Positions 26,928 to 35,661 of a DNA stretch of 64,000 nucleotides are shown here, piece after piece. This DNA is from Streptomyces sp. NBC_00287 (GTDB taxonomy: Bacteria; Actinomycetota; Actinomycetes; Streptomycetales; Streptomycetaceae), in contig NZ_CP108053.1 in the NCBI RefSeq assembly GCF_036173105.1, positions 1,054,001-1,118,000 of the forward strand. The letters are read 5' to 3'. The translations under genes and the position numbers were made by a program. Positions within the stretch are counted from its first letter, which is position 1. Each line of letters starts with the position of its first letter. The notes under the pieces are model-generated. The model was not told the DNA's origin and did no database searches. It saw only the letters and a program-made list of their open reading frames with translations.

Positions 26928-28000
26928 CCACGCTCTACGTCCAGGACGTCACCCTGCGGGACGGTATGCACGCCCTGCGGCACCGCTACACCGTCGACCA
27001 GGCCCGCACCATCGCCGCCGCCCTCGACGCCGCCGGAGTGGCCGCCATCGAGATCGCCCACGGCGACGGCCTGTCCGGCTCCAGCGTCACCTACGGCGTC
27101 GGCGCCCACACCGACTGGGAGTGGATCGAGGCCGTCACCGGAGCGGTACGGCACGCGATCCCCACGACCCTGCTGCTCCCCGGCATCGGCACCGTCCACG
27201 ACCTCAAGCAGGCCCACGCCCTCGGCATCCGTTCCGTGCGCGTCGCCACTCACTGCACCGAGGCCGACATCGCGGCCCAGCACATCGCCGCCGCCCGCGA
27301 GTTGGGCATGGACGTCGCCGGGTTCCTGATGATGTCCCACATGGCCGAACCGGCCGAACTAGCCCGCCAGGCCCAGCTGATGGAGTCCTACGGCGCCCAC
27401 TGCGTCTACGTCACCGACTCCGGCGGCCGTCTCACCATGGACGCCGTCCGCGACCGCTTCCGCGCCTATCGCGACGTACTCGACCCGGCGACCGAGCTCG
27501 GCATCCACGCCCACCACAACCTCGCCCTGGGCGTCGCCAACACCGTCGTGGCCGTGGAGAGCGGCGCCCTGCGCGTCGACGCCTCCCTCGCCGGCCAGGG
27601 CGCGGGCGCCGGCAACTGCCCCCTGGAGGCGTTCGTCGCGGTCGCCGACCTGATGGGCTGGGAGCACGGCTGCGACCTGTTCCCCCTCATGGACGCCGCC
27701 GACGATCTCGTACGACCGCTGCAGGACCGTGAGGTACGGGTGGACCGCGAGACGCTCACCCTCGGCTACGCGGGCGTCTACTCCAGCTTCCTGCGGCACG
27801 CCGAGGCCGCCGCCGCGCGGCACGGTCTGGACACCCGGAGCATCCTCGTCGAGGTCGGGCGGCGGGGCATGGTCGGCGGTCAGGAGGACATGATCACCGA
27901 CGTCGCCCTGGACCTGGCGCGCCGCTCAGGGCGGGAACCGTCTTCTCCGGCCGGGTCAGGGAACGAGCCCCCAGCCGGAACTGGTCCAGCTTGTCGATGA
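26924..28000 (+). CDS. mhpE: 4-hydroxy-2-oxovalerate aldolase
   Basis: A 358-residue class II, Mn-dependent aldolase that splits 4-hydroxy-2-oxovalerate into pyruvate and acetaldehyde. [14 protein letters not shown] holds the metal-ligand Asp and catalytic His; [15 protein letters not shown] carries the two further metal His. The GTG overlaps the previous stop and GGAGG lies upstream. The usual family length is about 340; here about 20 extra C-terminal residues (after DLARRSG) are read through DNA that also encodes the C-terminus of the convergent dioxygenase, an overlap of 107 bp. Confidence 0.94.
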   Translation: MTTLYVQDVTLRDGMHALRHRYTVDQARTIAAALDAAGVAAIEIAHGDGLSGSSVTYGVGAHTDWEWIEAVTGAVRHAIPTTLLLPGIGTVHDLKQAHALGIRSVRVATHCTEADIAAQHIAAARELGMDVAGFLMMSHMAEPAELARQAQLMESYGAHCVYVTDSGGRLTMDAVRDRFRAYRDVLDPATELGIHAHHNLALGVANTVVAVESGALRVDASLAGQGAGAGNCPLEAFVAVADLMGWEHGCDLFPLMDAADDLVRPLQDREVRVDRETLTLGYAGVYSSFLRHAEAAAARHGLDTRSILVEVGRRGMVGGQEDMITDVALDLARRSGREPSSPAGSGNEPPAGTGPACR

Positions 28001-28901
28001 TCGTCTGGCCGACCGGGGTGTGGCCCCAGATGCTGATGCCCTGATGGGTGGCCGGCTCCCAGGTGGACTCGTCCACCACGATGGGGTTCCAGCCGACCTC
28101 CCACTCGAAGCCCGAGGGGGTGCGGGCGTAGTACGACAGCTCCTTGTCGTTGGTGTGCTGACCGACCGACAGGGCCATGTCGAAGCCGAGTTCGTGCACC
28201 CGCTGGTAGCTCCGCGCCAGGTCGTCCAGGCTGTCGGCCTGGATGTTCAGATGCTGGACCCTGGTGCGGACCGGGTCGATCGGCAGGCCCCGGACGGCGG
28301 CGACGGCGATGGAGTGGTGGCGTTCGTTGACGCGCAGGAAGCGGACCTTCAGCTTGACGCCGCTGATGGTCTCGTCGATGAAGTCGGTGAGCCGGGCGTC
28401 GAAGACGGTGTCGAAGTAGCCGCGCAGCCGCTCCGGCTTCGTGGACGTGATCGCCACATGGCCCAGGCCCGCGTCGCCCGTGACCCAGCCCGAGGAGACC
28501 ATGAGCAGCGGCTCGGCCGACTTCAGCGGGGTGGTGTAGATCTCCTGGGTGATGCCCTTGGGGCCGGGGAAGCGCAACAGGCGTTCCACGCCGCGCAGTT
28601 CGGCTTCCTCAGCACTGCCGCGGACGACGGGGACGCCGTGGGCGCGGATACGGGCCTCGATCTGCTCGAAGGAGGCGTGGTCGTCGATGTGCCACCCCGT
28701 CGCCACGACATCCTCGGCGGGGCCGCGCCGCAGCAGGAACCGGCACTCCTGGTCGTCGAGCCGGAAGCGCATCACCCCGGAGCCGAGGTCGTCGCGGTGC
28801 ATGCCGATCGCGTCGGTGCCGAAGCGGGCCCAGTCGGAGAAGCGCTGGGTCTCGATGACGAGGTAGCCGAGGTGGACCGCGCCGAAAACGGAGGTCTTCA
28901 T
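27894..28901 (-). CDS. Type I extradiol ring-cleavage dioxygenase
   Basis: A 335-residue two-domain extradiol dioxygenase (BphC/HsaC type). The iron ligands are His148 (GLGHVAI), His217 (VQHLNIQ) and Glu268 (PSGFEWEVG); His196 (ERHHSI) matches the conserved second-shell acid/base His. It would cleave a 2,3-dihydroxyphenyl substrate such as 2,3-dihydroxyphenylpropionate. E. coli uses the unrelated LigB-type MhpB here, so this pathway follows the Rhodococcus style. The start overlaps the hydrolase stop (ATGA). The C-terminal tail is extended and overlaps the convergent aldolase gene. Confidence 0.93.
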   Translation of the reverse strand: MKTSVFGAVHLGYLVIETQRFSDWARFGTDAIGMHRDDLGSGVMRFRLDDQECRFLLRRGPAEDVVATGWHIDDHASFEQIEARIRAHGVPVVRGSAEEAELRGVERLLRFPGPKGITQEIYTTPLKSAEPLLMVSSGWVTGDAGLGHVAITSTKPERLRGYFDTVFDARLTDFIDETISGVKLKVRFLRVNERHHSIAVAAVRGLPIDPVRTRVQHLNIQADSLDDLARSYQRVHELGFDMALSVGQHTNDKELSYYARTPSGFEWEVGWNPIVVDESTWEPATHQGISIWGHTPVGQTIIDKLDQFRLGARSLTRPEKTVPALSGAPGPGRRR

Positions 28902-29770
28902 CGCCGGCCCGCCAGGAAGTCGGCGCAGAGGCGGTTGAACAGCTCGGCGCGTTCGAACTGGACCCAGTGGCCCGTGTTCGCGACCAGGTACAGATCGCAG
29001 TTGGGCAGGCGCTCGGCGAGCATCCGTCCGCCGCTCGGCCGGTTGACCTTGTCCGCCGCACCCCACAGCACCAGCGTGGGAACCGGCAGCCGGGACAGCC
29101 GTCGATCGCGGGTGAAGTCCATTTTCCAGAGCGTGCGCAGGGCGTTCGGGCCGGACGGGCGGCGCAGCGGCGGTGCGGCGACGACCTCGGGGTCGATGCT
29201 GTCCCGGTAGCGGGCGTCGATCACGGAGTCGGGAATGTCCGCGGCGTTGAAGACCAGGTACTGCCGGATGAACTTCTCCAGCTTCAACCGCGAAGGCCCG
29301 TCCCCGGAGTAGTAGTTGAGCAGGCTGTTGAGGCCGGGCGTGGGCAGGGCGCGAGTGGTGCCGATGCCGCCGGGGCCCATCAGCACCATGCGGTCGACGC
29401 GGTCCGGGGTGTCCAGGGCGAGACGCAGGGCGCAGGCGCCGCCGTAGGAGTTGCCCACCAAGTGGGCCTTGTCCAGGTCGAGTCGGTCCATCAGACCCCT
29501 GATCCCGTCCGCCAGGGATCCGAACGGGTCGGCGCCGTCGATACCCTTGGTACTGCGGCCGTAGCCGGGCAGGTCGGGCACGATGACCCGGTGGTCCTTG
29601 GCCAACTCGGCTATGTTCCGGTAGTAGTTGGACACGCCCGAGGCGCCGGGGCCGCCGCCGTGCAGCATCAGGACGGGCGGGCCGTCGCCGGTCTCGGCGA
29701 CGAAGATCTTCTTGCCCGCGACGTCCAGCAGGCGCTCGCGCAGGGAGGCGAGTTCGGTTTGCGTGCTCAT
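28898..29770 (-). CDS. mhpC: Meta-cleavage product alpha/beta hydrolase
   Basis: A 290-residue hydrolase of the MhpC/BphD/HsaD family, cleaving the C-C bond of the ring-fission product to give 2-hydroxypenta-2,4-dienoate and a dicarboxylate. The oxyanion loop is LHGGGPGASG, the nucleophile is Ser108 in GNSYGG, and Asp240 (WGAADKVN) and His268 (NTGHWVQ) complete the triad. Start and stop both overlap neighbours by 4 bases (ATGA), placing it between hydroxylase and dioxygenase in one operon. Confidence 0.94.
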   Translation of the reverse strand: MSTQTELASLRERLLDVAGKKIFVAETGDGPPVLMLHGGGPGASGVSNYYRNIAELAKDHRVIVPDLPGYGRSTKGIDGADPFGSLADGIRGLMDRLDLDKAHLVGNSYGGACALRLALDTPDRVDRMVLMGPGGIGTTRALPTPGLNSLLNYYSGDGPSRLKLEKFIRQYLVFNAADIPDSVIDARYRDSIDPEVVAAPPLRRPSGPNALRTLWKMDFTRDRRLSRLPVPTLVLWGAADKVNRPSGGRMLAERLPNCDLYLVANTGHWVQFERAELFNRLCADFLAGRR

Positions 29771-31365
29771 CGGGTCCTCACGGGGATCTGGTCGAGGGCG
29801 GGGGTGAATCCGCTGGGCGGTGGGGGGAGTTGGGCTCGGGCGGTTGCGGCGGCGTAGACGTAGGCGTCCGGTCGCAGGGCGAGGGTGGCCGCTCGGTGCT
29901 CGCGCATCCAGCGCAGCAGGACACCGTCGCTGTCGACGAGGGTGCCCTCGGCGGGCCGGGAGCCGGCCGGAGTGACGGTGAGCGAGGGGACGCCGAGGCG
30001 GTCCCACGCGGGCTGCGGCCCTGCCGGTCCGGCGTGCAGCAGCAGCCAGCGGCTGCCGAGCGCGTCGTCCAGGCGGACCCGCTGCCCGTCGGAGCCGGTC
30101 ACCCATGGCTGGGGTATCTGGCGCCCGGACGCCTTGGTGCGGGGGCGGGCCTGGAGACCGTCGGCGTAGTGCGCGACGGGTATCCACTGGGAGTCCTGCA
30201 ACCACTGGCTGAAACCGGGCACGCGGTCGAGGAGCCGCAGTCCCTTGTCGCGGATCCGGGTGATGGCCCGCCGCCGTTCGGTGATGATCCGGCCGACGAA
30301 CACCGCCCGCTTGGTCACCTCCTTCACATGCGGCTTGCGTTCGGCCTCGTAGCTGTCGAGCACGCTCTCCGGCAGCTCGCCGCGCAGCACGGACGCGAGC
30401 TTCCAGCACAGGTTGGCCGCGTCGCGCACGCCGGCCGCCATGCCCTGCCCGATCCACGGCGGCATCGCGTGGGCGGCGTCCCCGGCGAGGAAGACCCGGC
30501 CGACCCGGAAGCGGGCGGCGAAGCGGACGTGATGGCTGTAGACGGTGGCCCGCAGGATCTTGATCTGATCCCGGCCGATCCCGTAGCCGGACACCATCGC
30601 GTGGATCGCGTCGTCCGTCGTCAGATACGTCTCGTCGTCCCCGGGCAGGATCGGGAACTCCCAGCGGTGATGCCCCAGCGGCGTCGGACAGTCCACGGCC
30701 GGGCGGACCGGATCGCAGCGGAAGCGCAGCCGGTCGTGGCCGGGCCACGGCTTGAGCATCTCGGTGTCGATGACCACCCAGCGGTCCTCGTACGTCCGCC
30801 CCTCGTACCCCACGTTGAGCTGGGCACGCGTCAGGCTGGAGCCGCCGTCGGCCGCGATGACGTACGCGGCACGCAGCCGCCGTAGGGAATCGTCGGCGCC
30901 GACCACGGTCAGCTCCACGCCCTGCGCGTCCTGGCGCAGCCGCACGCACTCGTGCCGCAGCAGCACCTCGACGTTCGGGTAGCGGTCGACGCCCTCGCGC
31001 AGGACCTGTTCCAGCGCGGGCTGGTAGATGAACATCTGCGGCGGATGGCCGTGCCCGCGCGGGGTGGGGTGCGCGCTGATGAAGGCGCGGCCCCGGTCGT
31101 CCACGAAGTCCAGCGGGCGCTCGGCCAGCATGTCCCGCTTCAGCCGGTCGGCCAGGCCGGTGCGCTGCCAGATCCGTACGACCTCCTCGTCCGTGGAGAT
31201 CGCCCGCGCGCGGGAGAAGACCTCGGCGTCACGCTCCAGCACGACGACCCTCAGGCCCATCGCCCCGAGCAGGTTCGCCGCGGTCACGCCCGTGGGCCCG
31301 TATCCGATCACCGCCACGTCATAGGCGCCGTCGTCGGCTCCGCCCACGGCGCTGATTTCATTCAT
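29767..31365 (-). CDS. mhpA: FAD-dependent 3-(3-hydroxyphenyl)propionate hydroxylase-like monooxygenase
   Basis: A 532-residue class A flavoprotein monooxygenase. The FAD motifs are GYGPTGVTAANLLG near the N-terminus and GDAAHAMPPWIGQGMAAGVRDAANLCWKL-type sequence in the middle; the DG motif is IAADGGSSLTR. The C-terminal thioredoxin-like domain fits MhpA/PheA-like enzymes (500-550 residues). Together with the hydrolase and extradiol dioxygenase, the substrate is probably 3-(3-hydroxyphenyl)propionate or a related hydroxyphenylalkanoate. It is first in its operon and divergent from a TetR gene, with a long symmetric operator between. Confidence 0.9.
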   Translation of the reverse strand: MNEISAVGGADDGAYDVAVIGYGPTGVTAANLLGAMGLRVVVLERDAEVFSRARAISTDEEVVRIWQRTGLADRLKRDMLAERPLDFVDDRGRAFISAHPTPRGHGHPPQMFIYQPALEQVLREGVDRYPNVEVLLRHECVRLRQDAQGVELTVVGADDSLRRLRAAYVIAADGGSSLTRAQLNVGYEGRTYEDRWVVIDTEMLKPWPGHDRLRFRCDPVRPAVDCPTPLGHHRWEFPILPGDDETYLTTDDAIHAMVSGYGIGRDQIKILRATVYSHHVRFAARFRVGRVFLAGDAAHAMPPWIGQGMAAGVRDAANLCWKLASVLRGELPESVLDSYEAERKPHVKEVTKRAVFVGRIITERRRAITRIRDKGLRLLDRVPGFSQWLQDSQWIPVAHYADGLQARPRTKASGRQIPQPWVTGSDGQRVRLDDALGSRWLLLHAGPAGPQPAWDRLGVPSLTVTPAGSRPAEGTLVDSDGVLLRWMREHRAATLALRPDAYVYAAATARAQLPPPPSGFTPALDQIPVRTR

Positions 31366-31400
31366 CAGGCCACCTCACTGTGTCCCTGTCGGCTCTTGTT

Positions 31401-31432
31401 GTAGCGATCGCTCCAATTGGAATAGACGCTAC
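31401..31432. promoter_or_regulatory. Nested 32-bp TetR operator
   Basis: A perfect inner palindrome TCCAATTGGA (31412-31421) is flanked at equal 5-base spacing by GTAGCG (31401-31406) and CGCTAC (31427-31432), all sharing one centre at 31416.5. It lies 36 bases from the hydroxylase start and 56 from the TetR start. The size and nesting suit binding by one or two TetR dimers and control of both directions. Confidence 0.7.
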
Positions 31433-31487
31433 GGTAAGCTGGGCATCCGAGGTGGTCAAGAGCCGTGGCAGACGGGAGACAGCGCGC

Positions 31488-32129
31488 ATGAGCGGGTCGC
31501 GCAAGAAGCGCGCCAATGGGGTGGAGTCACGCGAGCGCATCCTCGACGCCGCCGTGGAGATCGCGGGCGAGCGCGGGTACGACGGCACGTCGATCGCGGC
31601 CGTCAGCGCCAAGTGCGGACTCCCGGCCAGTTCGATCTACTGGCATTTCAAGGACAAGGACGACCTGATCGCCGCGGTCATCGAGCGCAGTTTCGAGACC
31701 TGGCTGGCGGCCCTCGAACTCCCGGGTCCGGAGGCGGGCACCCCGCTGGAGCGGGCCACCCTCATGGCGCAGAACGTCGCCGCGTCACTCGTCGACGCCC
31801 CGGACTTCCTGCGCCTCGGCCTGATGCTCGCCCTGGAACGACGTCCCACCGAGCCCCGCGGCCGGACAGTGTTCCTCCAGGTCCGCGCCATCGCCGCCCA
31901 GCGCGTGGCCGCCATCATCAAGACCCTGACCCCGGACCTGGACGAGGACGCGGTACACACCCTCACCGCCTACGCCGTGGCCGGCGCCGACGGCCTGTTC
32001 GTCCACCGGGAGATCCACGGCGACTCCGTCGACCTGGCGGCGATGTTCGAACTCCATGTACGGCTCGTCCACGACGCGGCTCTCGGCATGGCGGCAAGAT
32101 CCGGGGCCGCGCGGATTCCTAGCGGGTGA
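31488..32129 (+). CDS. TetR-family regulator of the hydroxylase operon
   Basis: A 213-residue regulator. The N-terminal HTH is ILDAAVEIAGERGYDGTSI followed by CGLPASSIYWHFKDKDDL, the classical TetR pattern. The C-terminal ligand domain includes LGLMLALERRPTEPRGRTVF, seen in regulators of this subgroup. The ATG follows GGGAG; an upstream in-frame start at 31380 would overlap the operator. It probably represses the divergent hydroxylase operon, with a pathway intermediate as inducer. Its 3' end overlaps the next convergent gene by 11 bases. Confidence 0.9.
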   Translation: MSGSRKKRANGVESRERILDAAVEIAGERGYDGTSIAAVSAKCGLPASSIYWHFKDKDDLIAAVIERSFETWLAALELPGPEAGTPLERATLMAQNVAASLVDAPDFLRLGLMLALERRPTEPRGRTVFLQVRAIAAQRVAAIIKTLTPDLDEDAVHTLTAYAVAGADGLFVHREIHGDSVDLAAMFELHVRLVHDAALGMAARSGAARIPSG

Positions 32130-32415
32130 CGACGGTGTGCGTCGGGTAGATCCTCGGCTGTGCATCAGGGACGCCGAGCTCCTGCAGGACGGGCAGGATG
32201 ATCTCGCCGAACTGCCGGAACGCCTCCTCGGACTCCCATACGTCGACCACCAGCCAGCCGTTGGGGGTGGGGGCGGACGTGTGCGAGATGAGGCCGGCCA
32301 CCGGCCAGTCCGAGGGGCTTGTCACACCGCCGGTGCGACCGGACACCTTCTCCGCGCTCTGCTCGTACTGGGCCTGGGTCATCCCCGGCAGCTCGAAGAC
32401 CACGACGACGGACAT
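32119..32415 (-). CDS. Small protein, probable dimeric alpha/beta-barrel fold
   Basis: A 98-residue protein starting after a strong AAGGGGAG ribosome site. The pattern FELPGMTQAQYEQ, GWLVVDVWESEEAFRQF and VVTR end resembles ferredoxin-like dimeric alpha/beta-barrel proteins (ABM or NIPSNAP-like), but I see no catalytic residues. It lies downstream of a TetR gene on the same strand (gap 98 bp) and is convergent to another TetR. It could be a small oxygenase or a heme- or ligand-binding protein. Function unknown. Confidence 0.7.
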   Translation of the reverse strand: MSVVVVFELPGMTQAQYEQSAEKVSGRTGGVTSPSDWPVAGLISHTSAPTPNGWLVVDVWESEEAFRQFGEIILPVLQELGVPDAQPRIYPTHTVVTR

Positions 32416-32513
32416 GCTGAACTCCCCTTCAGGGCGGTACAGGGTCGGGCCCAGTCGACCATCCCGTCGAGCCGCGGGCCCGTCGGCCTGAGCCGTACGG
32501 GGCACACCTCGGC

Positions 32514-33161
32514 TCAGTCGTCGGCGTCGGGCTCCCGCGTCACCGTCGGCGCGATCTCGGCGACCACGCCGCTCGCCCGCTCCTCGGGCACACCGGCCGC
32601 GATCAGCGTGGCGACCGCCGTACTGACCCCGTCGTCCTCCAGCGCCCCGGTGTTGACCTGCTCCAGCAGCGCGAAGTGCATGGCCTCGAGGCCGGCGCTG
32701 AGCACGGCGGGCGACAGGTGCGTGTGGAAGACACCGTCCCGCTGACCCCGGTCCAGGATGGCCGTGACGGCGGAGCGGGCCGGGGAGAGGATCTCGGCGA
32801 CGCGCTCGACACCGAGGTCGCGCTGGGCGAGGGCCAGGAGCATCCGGTAGCGGTCGCCCACCGGCCACATGGCGAACACGAAGTGCGCCAGCGCCCGTTC
32901 GGCCGGCTCCTCGGGCCGCACCGCCTCGGCCATCGCGACACGCAGCGCCTCGGAGGCCTCCTCGGCGAGCGCCTCCAACAGCGCCGCACGCCCGGGGAAG
33001 TGACCGAACAGGGTCCGTCGTACGACACCCGAGGCCCGCGCCAGTTCCTCCAGCGTGATGTCCGGGTTCCGGCCGAGTTCCTGCCGGGCGGTGGCCAGGA
33101 TGCGCGCCCGGTTGGACCGCGCGTTGCGTCGCTGCGGCACGCGGGCCACGGGCTTGGTCAC
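32514..33161 (-). CDS. TetR-family regulator
   Basis: A protein of about 215 residues. HTH: ARILATARQELGRNPDITLEELARASGVVRRTLFGHFPGRAAL, read in shorter pieces as a standard TetR DNA-binding domain with PDI(S/T)LEELARASGV. The GTG at 33161 follows GAGG and is preferred to a start at 33227, which lies inside a hairpin region. The C-terminus is Asp-rich. It is followed by the small alpha/beta-barrel gene, a possible target. It is not obviously linked to the aromatic clusters on either side. Confidence 0.85.
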   Translation of the reverse strand: MTKPVARVPQRRNARSNRARILATARQELGRNPDITLEELARASGVVRRTLFGHFPGRAALLEALAEEASEALRVAMAEAVRPEEPAERALAHFVFAMWPVGDRYRMLLALAQRDLGVERVAEILSPARSAVTAILDRGQRDGVFHTHLSPAVLSAGLEAMHFALLEQVNTGALEDDGVSTAVATLIAAGVPEERASGVVAEIAPTVTREPDADD

Positions 33162-33194
33162 GGGAAACCTCGGTGAAGCGGTACGGGAAACGGC

Positions 33195-33243
33195 GGGGTC
33201 CGAACACGGTCGTAGCCATTCTGGCACGGCCGAATCGGACCCC
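33195..33243 (-). terminator. Hairpin downstream of the flotillin gene
   Basis: GGGGTCCGA (33195-33203) pairs with TCGGACCCC (33235-33243), with a further near-complementary CGGTCG/CGGCCG inside. It lies 19 bases after the flotillin stop and upstream of the TetR start, so it is either a terminator of the flotillin operon or an operator of the TetR; the long loop leaves this open. Confidence 0.45.
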
Positions 33244-33261
33244 GGACGGGTAGCACATACG

Positions 33262-34785
33262 TCAGCCGGTGATCTCCACCTTGCCGTTGACCTGCGCGGG
33301 CTGCTCCTGCTGCGGAGCGCCCTGCCGCGTGATGCCCTTCAGCAGTTCGGCGAGGTCGACGCCGGTGGTGGAGCCGAGGAGTTCCAGGCCCTGGGCGACG
33401 TTGTCGGCGACGGCCCGCGGGATGCGGGCGGCGCCGTCGGTGGAGATCACGGTCATCTTCTCCACCGCGCTGAGCGGCTCGGAGGCCTTGGCCACGACCT
33501 GCGGGAGTACCTCGACGAGCATCTGCAGGATCGCCGCGTCGCCGTACTGCCCGAACGCGTCGGCCTTCTTGCGCATCGCGTCGGCCTCGGCCGCGCCCTT
33601 GGCGCCGATCGCCGCAGCGTCGGCCTCACCCTCCAGCCGGACCGCCTCGGCGATCGCCGCACGCCGGGCCCGCTCGGCCTCACCCCGCCGCAGCCCCTCG
33701 ACGGCCTCGGCCTCCGCCAGCGCGCTACGGCGCTGCTTCTCGCCCTCACCGGTCAGCCGGGCCGTCTCGGCCTCCGCCTGCGCGGCCGCGATACCCGCCG
33801 ACTTCTCCGCCTCGGCCTGCTTGACCCGGGCCACCCGCCGCGCCTCGGCCTCCTGCTCGGCCGCGTACCGCTGGGCGTCGGCGGGCTTGCGGACCTGGGT
33901 GTCGAGCTGACGGTCGGTCAGCGCGGCCTGTCGCTCGGCGACCTTCTCCTGCTCGGCGAGGATCTCCTGCTGCCGGGCCGCCTCCGCCAGCGGACCCGCG
34001 GCGGCCGCACGGGCCCCGGCCTCGTCCGTCTCGGCCTTGATCTCGGCCTGCTTGAGCGCGAACGTCCGCTGCGCGACGGCGATTTCCTCCTCCGCCTTCA
34101 GCCGGGCCTGCTCGGCCGCGCGCCGGGCCACCGCCTCCGCGATGTCCGCCTCCTGCTTGGCGCGCGCCGCCTCCGGCCGGCCGAGGTCCTCCAAGTAGGA
34201 GCCCTCGGTGGTGATGTCCTGGATCTGGAAGGCGTCCAGCACCAGGCCCTGCCCGGACAGGCTCGCTTCCGCCTCCTCGGCGACCTGACCGGCGAACGCG
34301 GCACGGTCGCGGATGATGTCCTCCACCGACATCCGGCCGACGATGGCCCGCAGCGCGCCGGACAGCACCTCCTGCGTGAAGCCGACGATGCCGTCCTGCT
34401 GCATCAGGAACCGCTGGGCCGCGGCCCGGATGGAATCCTCGGTGCCGCCGACCTTGACGATGGCGACACCCTCCAAGTTGGCCTTGACCCCGCGCAGCGT
34501 GACCGCGCCCCGCACCGCGACCGGGATGTGCCGGGAGGACAGGTCGAGGCTGAACTTCTGCTGGACGAACGGCACGACGAACACCCCGCCGCCGACCACG
34601 ACCTTCTGCCCGCTGTTGTCGGTGAAGACCTGTCCGGTCTCCGGGTCCGTGGCCTTCTTCCCGCGCCGGCCGGTGACGATGAAGGCCTCGCTCGGACCCG
34701 CCACCTTGTAGCGGGTGATCACGACGAGTGCCAGCAGCACGAGGAGTACGACGACTCCCACGGCGGCGATGACGACAGAACTCAT
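33262..34785 (-). CDS. Flotillin-like SPFH-domain membrane protein
   Basis: A 507-residue protein, the length of bacterial FloT. A single N-terminal membrane hairpin (VVIAAVGVVVLLVLLALVVI) is followed by the SPFH domain (about 30-200) and a long Glu/Ala/Arg coiled coil with EAEA-type repeats (about 200-400), then a conserved C-terminal oligomerisation region. It scaffolds functional membrane microdomains. The NfeD-like gene 55 bp upstream is its usual partner (YuaF-FloT in Bacillus). Confidence 0.93.
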   Translation of the reverse strand: MSSVVIAAVGVVVLLVLLALVVITRYKVAGPSEAFIVTGRRGKKATDPETGQVFTDNSGQKVVVGGGVFVVPFVQQKFSLDLSSRHIPVAVRGAVTLRGVKANLEGVAIVKVGGTEDSIRAAAQRFLMQQDGIVGFTQEVLSGALRAIVGRMSVEDIIRDRAAFAGQVAEEAEASLSGQGLVLDAFQIQDITTEGSYLEDLGRPEAARAKQEADIAEAVARRAAEQARLKAEEEIAVAQRTFALKQAEIKAETDEAGARAAAAGPLAEAARQQEILAEQEKVAERQAALTDRQLDTQVRKPADAQRYAAEQEAEARRVARVKQAEAEKSAGIAAAQAEAETARLTGEGEKQRRSALAEAEAVEGLRRGEAERARRAAIAEAVRLEGEADAAAIGAKGAAEADAMRKKADAFGQYGDAAILQMLVEVLPQVVAKASEPLSAVEKMTVISTDGAARIPRAVADNVAQGLELLGSTTGVDLAELLKGITRQGAPQQEQPAQVNGKVEITG

Positions 34786-34840
34786 GGCAGTGCCCCCGAA
34801 TCGAACATGTAAGAGAAGAGAAGCGAAGAGAAGGGGTGGC

Positions 34841-35338
34841 TCAGTGGACCACTGGGCGCACCACGACCGACGTGGCGGACGGCGCTGCCTCCACCCACAC
34901 TTCGGCGCCCCGGGCCACCGGCACCGCGCTGCGGGCCGCGAACTTCACCGGCTGACCCGCGAGTTGGAGCAGCACCTCACCGAATCCGTCGGCCGGGATG
35001 GCGGTCACCACGTTGCCCGAGGTGCCCACGAGGTCGCCGCGGCGCGGGGTGACGGCCGTCTGATCGCGCATCAGAGCGCGACCGAAGCGGTACGTCAGCC
35101 AGGCCGTAACCGCACCGCAGACGGCACCGGCCGCGGTGGCGAGCCCGGGGCCCGCGTCCACCGTGCCGGTGGCGATGGCCCCGCCGAAGCCGGTCATCGC
35201 CGTGAACCCGGCGACGACCGGCAACGACATTCCCCCGTCGAGGAAGCCGTCCGGCGCACCGTCCAGCATCCCGTCGAAGACCAGCGACAGGGCGAGCAGC
35301 ACGACCCCCGTGATGCCGATTCCGAGAAACCAGGCCAT
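34841..35338 (-). CDS. NfeD-like membrane protein, flotillin partner
   Basis: A 165-residue protein. Membrane segments occur at about 4-20 (FLGIGITGVVLLALSLVF), 40-60 and 65-85, followed by a C-terminal OB-fold (DLVGTSGNVVTAIPADGFGEVLLQL) typical of short NfeD/YuaF. The ATG follows GAGAGGGGG. A longer in-frame extension upstream lacks a ribosome site. It is co-directional with the flotillin gene and probably stabilises or localises it. Confidence 0.88.
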   Translation of the reverse strand: MAWFLGIGITGVVLLALSLVFDGMLDGAPDGFLDGGMSLPVVAGFTAMTGFGGAIATGTVDAGPGLATAAGAVCGAVTAWLTYRFGRALMRDQTAVTPRRGDLVGTSGNVVTAIPADGFGEVLLQLAGQPVKFAARSAVPVARGAEVWVEAAPSATSVVVRPVVH

Positions 35339-35661
35339 GCGTGCCGTCCCCCTCTCGCCCGTCGCCGACCTCCGACTTGATGAGATCCTGACACCCGGGC
35401 GGCCACCGTTCATTGCCTGGTTCCGGCAATCTTTACGCGCATTTGATGCCGCATCACAGCGGGAGCCCCATCCGCCGCGGCCGGAGGACGGGCGTTCGGG
35501 TTGTCGCTGTGGCGTGTGGTCCGGCCCGAGGTGTCGCCACCTCGGTGCGCGTACCGCGTTGGGGTTGCCGTGACACCACAGCAGTGACGGTTCTGCTATC
35601 CGGGCTGCCGACCTCCGGGCAGGTGTCATCGATCGCTGTAGTCCGAAGAGTGCGGGAAGCC
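35339..35661. other. 323-bp divergent intergenic region
   Basis: It separates the nfeD-flotillin operon from the STAND ATPase gene and must hold both promoters. The only structure I see is ATTGCC (35412-35417) inverted as GGCAAT (35425-35430) across 7 bases, a possible operator. The frame of the ATPase stays open through part of it but without a supported start. Nothing else is evident. Confidence 0.5.

Noticed and set aside
33195-33243. Inverted repeat as a firm TetR operator
   Set aside because: It lies just after the flotillin stop and can fold as an extended hairpin, so a terminator is at least as likely.
35413-35415. Upstream in-frame start of the STAND ATPase
   Set aside because: The extra 83 residues have no family similarity and no ribosome site, and would fill the divergent promoter region.
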